Of a stretch of 64,000 nucleotides of DNA, positions 57,574 to 64,000 are shown one piece after another. The translations under genes were made by a program, and so were the position numbers. This stretch comes from Trichaptum fuscoviolaceum. Taxonomy: Eukaryota; Basidiomycota; Agaricomycetes; Hymenochaetales; Trichaptaceae. The stretch spans positions 1,364,001 to 1,428,000 of the forward strand of contig CAJSYZ010000011.1 in NCBI GenBank assembly GCA_910574455.1. The letters run 5' to 3'. Numbering within the stretch: position 1 is the first letter of the stretch; every line of letters starts with the position of its first letter. The notes beneath the pieces were generated by a model, which was not told where the DNA came from, did not search any database, and saw nothing but the letters and a program-made list of their open reading frames with translations.

Positions 57574-58860
57574 ATGGCGGAGAGTAAGGTTCGTTTGTAC
57601 ATTGTATTCATCCGAAATGAGCCCATGATTGACTGAAGTTGCCACGCAGAGCGCGAACAGAGACGCCATGTCGCGAGCGCTGGGAGCTGCGTTTTTGAAC
57701 CACAAGGTTGAAGAGCTTGAGAAAACGGTGACAGCAAATCCGAACGCAAACGGTGTGTTCGAGCGGAACAGGCGAGATAGACGTGGATCACAAGGAAACG
57801 ACACTGTGCGAGGAAGAGGTGGCGGGCCACGACAGGGCCGCAATGCATCCCGCAGGAGCAACGAGGAAGAAAGAGATAGGGTTAGTGATGGCGAAAAGAG
57901 GACGGCTGCGCATCAAGATGCCAAAACTGTTGTCGTGGATGCAAGTGTGCTCGTGCATTGCTTGGGCAAACTCAAGGATTGGTGCAAGCCATATCGGAAG
58001 GAAATCATTATTGTTCCTTTGGAAGGTTAGCATGATTATAGCTTTATAAAGACTCTACTGACTCACCCTCATATGTAGCTCTCAACACACTCGATTTACT
58101 TAAGAAAGGAACAAGTCCTTTGGCACAACGAGCGCGCGCCGCATCTCGGATCCTAGAGGCTCAAGTTGGCGTCAATAATCGAATCAAGGTGCAACGAGAT
58201 GATGCGTACGTTCCATGGGATGAGATTCCTTTCAAAGATATGGAAGCTAGTATCTCTGACATGAAGGCACCCAACGCTACTACCCCGGAATGGCTTCGCC
58301 GCACAATCTGCTGCGCTCGCTGGGAATACGATAACGCGAACAAGGCTGAAACTGAAGCTTCAGAGAAAGAGAGCGGAGCAGCATCAGCGCCTCCGGGCCT
58401 GATCTTTGCAGTGTGTTTAGAGCCTGCTCAACTACCAGAAGTAGCTTCGGCAACGGCTAGCCCAGTCCCTCTCCCCGCGCCACATATGTCCAAGCACGAG
58501 CAACGTTGCACCGGTACTCTTGTCACTCAGTGGGCCAGGGAGGCTGGGATTCCAGTGCTTGAGTGCAAGCCTACTCCGCTTCCTGCTCCTCCTACAGGTC
58601 CTGGCAACGGAAGAAACTCGCGCAATGGCGTACGTTCATCTTCCGAGGAAGAGCACCGCTCAGGGCCAATGAAAGGACAAAATGGCCGGAAGCCACACAG
58701 AGGCGAATTCTCGGGAGACAAGGCAAACGTTTACGGACCCGGTCGCAATGGTGGTGTCATGGTCGAACGACCGGCGGCTACAATGGCGATGAATGCTAGC
58801 ATGATGCAGCCTAGCAAAGTTATCCGTGTCCTCGCAAGGGGGGAGAAGTTGGATCCGTAG
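57574..58860 (+). CDS. PIN-domain protein (Nmd4/SMG-like)
   Basis: Exons 57574-57588 (15 nt, MAESK), 57650-58025 and 58079-58860 give 390 aa. A basic RG-rich segment precedes TVVVDASVLVHCLGKLKDWC, the first PIN strand with its acidic Asp. Next come IIIVPLEALNTLDLLKKG with the conserved Glu, and RARAASRILEAQ. A later acidic site may lie in the segment after PPGLIFAVCLEPAQ and near TQWAREAGIPVLE. PIN domains are RNA nucleases or inactive scaffolds; yeast Nmd4 and SMG5/6 belong to mRNA decay. Whether all catalytic Asp residues are kept is uncertain. The C-terminus is disordered and Gly/Arg-rich. Confidence 0.82.
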
Positions 58861-59592
58861 CGGGCCTATTGCAACAACTGATAAGGTGAGTTAGATCATT
58901 TCTCGTGGACGTTAGTGAGACTGACTTACTTGTGATTTCAGTACTCTCTAATACCCTCGGCTCCCTAGATCTGTGAACGAGATCGGCCAAAGGAAAGTCA
59001 TCTCAATGTAAGGCCCTTTTCATTTTAACATCAATCATCCACTTACCTAATAACAAAGGTGGGTAGGTTAGCGCTGTTTTAGATAAACAGGCAGACATTA
59101 TGGGGCGGTCATGGCGGTCGTTCTTCACTCCTTCACCGTTTTTCTCTGCGACTTCAACATCCTACTACATGACTGGCCAGCTAACTCCTGGTGGCCATGT
59201 GGTCTGGACAAACTTATTATCGGCTTCGTTCCGTTTTCCATGTATGGTTTGTGGAGAGGAAGCAGAGAGAGGGTTCTGCAAAGACATTGAATGTGAACGA
59301 ATGTGTTTGCCTGCTTGGCGGATCTGTTAATGTTCTACGCAACATTGGTGGCATTTTGTATGGCCTCGCATCTTTTATCGTTTTGTTATCTGTCAGCTAC
59401 GTCTTTGTCTTATCCTATGGAATTTCATGTTTGCTATGTTTGTTGGAAACGCAAAGAGAACGAATACAGTGGTTGGTTCAATCTCTCCTTTATTGTGTGA
59501 AGCTTCAAAGGCATTTGGAAACACGATTTAAAATTCTGACTATCCACATATACTATTTGTATGAACATATACAAGTAGGGTCGCATATGAGT
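58861..59592. other. Intergenic region
   Basis: About 730 bp, mostly the 3' flanks of two convergent genes. The frames at 59100-59590 have no family resemblance. Confidence 0.4.
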
Positions 59593-60437
59593 TTAAAAGC
59601 CCTGTGGGTTGTATGTATAGTATTGTACCGGAGGAGCGCATACAACCATAATGGGCCAATAGCCATAGTGATACATGCCAGTGTGTTGCGGCATCGTCGC
59701 CTGGCTTAGATAGTTGGGGATCACAGGTCCGCTCATACCCATTTGAGGTGCTGCGACGGGCGGTGCGGCGGGAGCAGGCTGTAGGCTCAGCTCGTTTGAA
59801 GGCCGCAGCTGGGGACGTTGACGTCGCTGAGTGTGCATGCTTGCATTTGGTTGAGGGTCCGGAGGGCTAGCAAAAGTAGGGCCTTGAGCGGCCTGAGCTT
59901 GGGACCTGACGGGGTTTCCAGAATCATCAACCTCTTCAAGTGTAGCTTCGAGAGGTGCCTCCTGGTGATAACGATTGTTTAAGACAGGCTGAGGCATCCG
60001 AGGCATCTGATTACGATAGTCGCGATGCTCCTTTAACTTACTGCTAAACCTGTCTCGTCTGCTGTACTCATAGTTGAGTTGATCCCTTAGATCATCCCTT
60101 TCAGAGCGAGTTAGTTCTGCATATAAGAGATCCATATGTAGACGTTGCGCTTGACGCTCCGAATTGCGCAGCAGAGCATGGTAGTCGTCCGGTCTCAAGA
60201 GATCCATTCCATCGTGGTCGAATTCCCTGGCTCTATTGTCAGTTGACGAGTATTACCAGGTGTTTCAGATGAGTATCAGCGTGGTGAGTAACATGTTAAA
60301 TTCACATACCTCCTGTGTATCCCACTGTCATCGGGTGAGCCACGATTCGGTCGACGCTCAGGAGAAGCGGGCATGGACGAATTGAGTCTGAACTTCTTCA
60401 GATGACGACGGACCTTGGAGAAAGTGCTTTGAGGCAT
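59593..60437 (-). CDS. Hypothetical helical/Pro-rich protein
   Basis: Two exons (60437-60310, 60232-59593) give 255 aa. The N-terminus is basic (STFSKVRRHLKKFRL). A charged helical stretch follows, likely a coiled coil (DLLRPDDYHALLRNSERQAQ through LRDQLNYEYSRRDR). The C-terminal half is rich in Pro/Gln/Met and ends in PPVQYYTYNPQGF, a Tyr-rich tail. I recognise no family. The join restores an uninterrupted frame and the 77-nt intron has good borders, so I believe the gene is real. Confidence 0.6.
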
Positions 60438-61085
60438 GCGTTAGCCGCCAGATTCAGGAGAAAGACCTCTAGGTGTTCTGACTGAAATGCATCGAGTTCG
60501 ACGCCTTTTATGATTGATGTTGCCACCTAAACATAACCCTTTTCCGCCGCGTTCTGTGCCGTTAAAGAGGCTGTGGAAGTCTGTCGAGCCGTCGGCAATC
60601 TCTGACCTCATTCATAGCTTCTTCAAGATGTAGTGTACAGATAGCCTGAACGGCAGATCAGTCCTGAAAAGGTCGCGCACAGGTCGTGGAACATCCACTT
60701 GAACACGCCGGCGGCGCAAAACTGGCAACTTGACTTAATATACAAATTTGAATGGTAAAATTCGAGGCGACGTTATCCCCGTTCGAATGGATGAAATACG
60801 ATTAGAGAGCCATCCTGGCGCGTGAGTGGTATCCTGTTGTCGCTCTTTGTTGTCTGGACTCTGTGGTGAGTGGGATGAGGTACAGTTGACAAGTATAAAT
60901 AAGGCAAGAATTGGGCGTATTTCGCCTTCAAGTCAAAAGTCACGAGGGTGTACTATCACTACTTCTTATTGTAAGACTTACACTTTCTGTAGCCCCCGCC
61001 GGCTCCGTGCTCTTTACGCCATCTATCAAGTATATTCTCTTACCGAAGAGTTCACCTTCGGCGAATTGTCTTCATCCTATTCCGG
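60438..61085. other. Intergenic region, divergent promoters
   Basis: About 650 bp between head-to-head genes. No gene seen. Confidence 0.4.
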
Positions 61086-62271
61086 ATGCCTCGCCTTGGA
61101 TACTGTGACGCCGGGATTGAGGTGGATGGGAACAGACTCGAGGAATATGGAACTGAGACGGATGGCAAAACTGTAACGACTTGGGTCGAATCCGAAGCGG
61201 GGAAGGTGATGTATACGTTGTCAGGGCCGTTGACACGCTTGTTAATAGACAGCAATCGAACTCTCAGCAATTTGCTATCGCATTTCATGCGTTCGATATA
61301 GATTCAACACTACGACTCGGTATTGAAATGGACGGAAAGGCCTTAGTCAACTCAGGCGCTCTTTATCATCCTCAGATAATGGGCAAGAAGTTAACAGTCA
61401 AATCAGTGACGGTCGCCAAGGACGTGGTCAGACATTTCCTCTTTTCTGCAATGACTGTAACGGGTGGGCAACTTTTCTGTAGCTCATTCATCAATGTCAC
61501 TTATTTTCTACAGATGATGAAAATTTGGCATCTCCTGATGGGATATCCGAGGACTTTGGGGTTATAAAGATTGCTGTGTATCGTGGAACTTCACGACCTT
61601 CATGTGGGCCGCGCTCGTTTAATACGGGCATAGGCTTGGAAGACTCTCCAGTTCATGAGCGTACAAAGAAGGTTGCCTCACATCGGATCTCGTGAGTGTA
61701 CAGTATATGCTTATCGGATTAGACTCACGACCTAATACTACCTGAAGTCTGGGTAAAGATACCCCAGAGACCAACATGGGTTGGGGCTCGTTTACTCGTT
61801 CCCCCGACTATCCAGATCCAGTCGCAGTGTTCAGATTTCTGTACAGATCTCGGTGTAGGTGGCAACCCCCAATCCTTGCTTTATATCTCATTTCCTGCCT
61901 TCAGCATTTCTTCAGGCACAAAACTTGATTCCTCCTGACTCACCGCCGTCGCAACCTGTTGATGCTGAAAATGTGGAGGAAGTCAAGAGCGAGGACGTAC
62001 TCCCTGAAGAAGACGCTTCAGTGAAAAGGGAGAGAAAGAGGGCTATCCGACGCCTCCGGGTGCGTGTATACGGCCAGGTATTGCTACAGAAGCTGAACAA
62101 AGCCTCCATACCGGTGCTTAGGAACAACAAGAGGAAATTCAACGTCAGCTCGCCGAGCTTGAGGAAAATCCCCACCCACCCAAGCGAATCAAGACCGAGA
62201 TTAAACCCGATCCTGAGTGGGCAACGTATAAGATCTGTGATGACGGAGTTGTCGACTTGACCGCCGATTGA
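61086..62271 (+). CDS. DUF7918-like basidiomycete protein
   Basis: Six exons (61086-61205, 61268-61463, 61514-61691, 61748-61854, 61905-62059, 62122-62271) give 301 aa. The N-terminal motif YCDAGIEVDGNRLEEYGTE then TWVESEAGKQFAI, and later GVIKIAVYRG, VHERTKKVASHRISLG and FRFLYRSRSFLQAQNLIPP, follow the pattern I know for the basidiomycete DUF7918 family: a beta-sandwich domain followed by a charged C-terminal helix. The tail ends in a SUMO-like KTEIKPDPEW site and DGVVDLTAD. Function is unknown in the family. The last part (exons 5-6) has a decayed copy about 1.5 kb downstream. Confidence 0.75.
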
Positions 62272-63439
62272 CGACGATGTCCAGCTTACTTCTCAGTGCT
62301 TTCGGCGCTGATGGAGGTCAGGTAACTTATGCTTTAAATTCATTACAAGGATTGAAGACGCTATTTTAAACTTGCAATCGGGAGTTCATCCGCTTATTTC
62401 ACTTAAAACTATGTAGTTCTACCGGTGAAGAGGAAGAGTTAGAGTACACTATGGGCTGTATAGACAACCTCTAAATACAATAATCACTGTTATGTACTAG
62501 ATTGGCATGCTTTGGATTGTCAGAACAAGAACAGTCGGAATTGGATCGCGATTGGGCGTAAATTAGCGTGACAGGTGATCACCGTGCTTTGTGACGGGAC
62601 GCGTCTCTAATTAGCTCGCACCTTCAAGTTGTACGGTATGTACCCACATACATACTTGACTTCTTTTCGTTCGTACCGCTCATACTTCACTGACTTCACC
62701 TTCGGAAAAAGTATCTCGCCTCGCCCATGCTGTCCCAATTGTATTGAGAACTTGAGATGCTGATCTTCGCATTGCACGGGCGCATCTTCCAGAGAGTGAA
62801 CTTCTTTCATTTGGCCGCCAGAAACTGGTATTGGGGAGCATGGGCGGAGCCTGGAAGACTATGGAACTAGGTGTGAGCGATAAATAATGCCGACATCTTC
62901 ACAAGTCGCTGCAATGCTGGATCAGATGGGATAAACTCCTCGCAATGGCTTCAACTCAGAAGGCTGGATCTCTGTAGCAAAGTAAACCCGAGTCTAATCT
63001 GTCGCATGCGGCGAAACTCTCTTCTCATTATAGTTGACAATATCAAGTGAGTACACTCCGCGGCCTACTCTCCTTCTTAAGTTATATGTACATGATTTTT
63101 TTATTTTATTCTGTACTTTCCTAGCTGATGAGATCGTGGCATCCACCGATAGCACCGATGGCCCCGGGTCTGTCAAGAAAACTTCCGAGTTATTAGAGCC
63201 ATCTTCATTGGTATCCAATTAGTGAACGCGCATCTATGACGGTCACGTCTCACAGCCGAGTTTTCGTGGGTCTTGTACTTGTAGTATGTATAGTTTTCCT
63301 GTTAATTCGTTAACCTTTCTATCCTGGAGAAGTGAAACAAATATTAACTGGTACCACTTTCACCTTCTCCTTATCACTCAGACTTATACTACAGTGTCTA
63401 ATTCTCAATTCGTACACAACTGTGCTAACACATCAGTTC
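62272..63439. other. Intergenic region
   Basis: No supported gene. An intron-like GTGAGT...TTCCTAG segment at about 63047-63124 precedes ADEIVASTDSTDGPGSVKKT, but no frame joins across it. Confidence 0.4.
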
Positions 63440-63745
63440 CATAACTCGGCATAAGGCTTAACTCCTCCTGATCGCCACGAGATGTTCCCTTTTCTGAAGG
63501 CTTTACAATATAGAGGCATAAAGCTATCCGTCGCCTTCGGGCTATAAGCTGCATTCCAAGTTCACTAGGGAAGCTGTACGCTTCAACTATGTTCCTTGAG
63601 AACAACATCCAACGCGGCTTTACCGAACTTGAACTCCGAAAACACTATCCAACAGAGCGAAGCAAGACGGAAATTAAGCCTGGACCTGAGAAGACATCCT
63701 CTAAAGGTGAATTTTAAATGCATTGCTGATTGGACCGCCGATAAA
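63440..63745 (+). pseudogene. Decayed 3' copy of the DUF7918-like gene
   Basis: Nucleotide resemblance to 61920-62271 in order. CTTAACTCCTCCTGATC matches CTTGATTCCTCCTGACTC, and GCTATCCGTCGCCTTCGGG matches GCTATCCGACGCCTCCGGG at the exon 5 border. GAACTTGAACTCCGAAAAC then AAGACGGAAATTAAGCC match exon 6, and ATTGGACCGCCGATAAAG matches the end. The intron donor is changed (GC instead of GT) and the frame is broken. Confidence 0.7.
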
Positions 63746-64000
63746 GATTGCTCAGGACTTAAGGTTATGATCTTCTTCGTCTGGCGTGGTATATGATACT
63801 GTAGTTGAACCCACAATTAGGACTGTAGCCGCCCACTCGCAACCATACCCTCGGGATTTGAGTTACAACTTCACCGGCCTCTTCTTGTTCTCAGACTATG
63901 CCTCATATGATTGCTTCTTGTCGAAGAATGCTGATCTTCCTCCATCTAGCGTTTGAGAAGACAGTAAATCAATGATGATCTCGATTCTCGTAGCTCTTTG
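63746..64000. other. Right edge, no gene seen
   Basis: 255 bp without a supported feature. Confidence 0.4.

Noticed and set aside
58860..59709. Hydrophobic plus-strand frames resembling a membrane protein
   Set aside because: They are antisense to or flank the hypothetical gene at 59593-60437, have no start context, and look like AT-rich 3' flank.

Overview
The window looks like a gene-dense stretch of a filamentous basidiomycete nuclear genome, probably an agaricomycete. Nearly every gene is cut by short introns of about 46-62 nt with GT(A/G)NGT donors and no long branch regions. The protein complement is fungal (Cch1, eIF3a, Rrp42, acireductone dioxygenase, epsin, prolidase). Several products belong to types common in mushroom genomes: a DUF7918-like protein, a signal peptide/single-TM Mid2-like protein, and long low-complexity Ser/Pro proteins. 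Exon joins were worked out by hand from splice signals and family knowledge. For every gene given an aa length, the exon sum is a multiple of three.

Layout. 1-12.3 kb: a doubtful minus-strand gene at the edge, a single-TM receptor-like protein and the 26-exon calcium channel CCH1. 12.5-15.8 kb: eIF3a (TIF32), convergent with CCH1. 17.4-22.6 kb: a small accessory island in which an APH-fold kinase gene and its decayed copy are interleaved with three paralogues of a ~167-aa protein of unknown function. 22.9-26.4 kb: acireductone dioxygenase (methionine salvage) divergent from a DENND11/Anr2-like DENN protein. 26.6-30.1 kb: two tandem GH5 glycosidases that differ by one intron.

30.6-37.6 kb is repeat-rich. 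It is an inverted copy of the region upstream of a UCH37-type deubiquitinase (the functional gene is at 48.9-50.5 kb, the source segment at about 50.3-53.1 kb). The copy carries the first exon of the deubiquitinase as a truncated pseudogene. It is split by a 4,301-bp foldback/MULE-like element (32972-37272) that has 39-bp terminal inverted repeats, 9-bp target duplications and arms made of degenerate short tandem repeats. The uninterrupted copy at 50.6 kb serves as an empty-site reference.

37.7-42.7 kb: prolidase and RRP42 share a 124-bp divergent promoter, followed by a C45 (penicillin acyltransferase-like) enzyme. 42.7-45.5 kb is gene-poor but holds a perfect 16-bp palindrome made of two MCB-type ACGCGT sites. 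45.5-50.5 kb: a 989-aa disordered protein and UCH37. 53.6-64 kb: a Cys-rich zinc-binding-type protein, epsin, a PIN-domain protein, a hypothetical protein, a DUF7918-like gene and a decayed 3' copy of that gene at the right edge.

Most of the genes are ordinary housekeeping genes. The unusual content is the foldback element inside the inverted duplication, the kinase/unknown-protein island, two GC-AG introns and several microexons.
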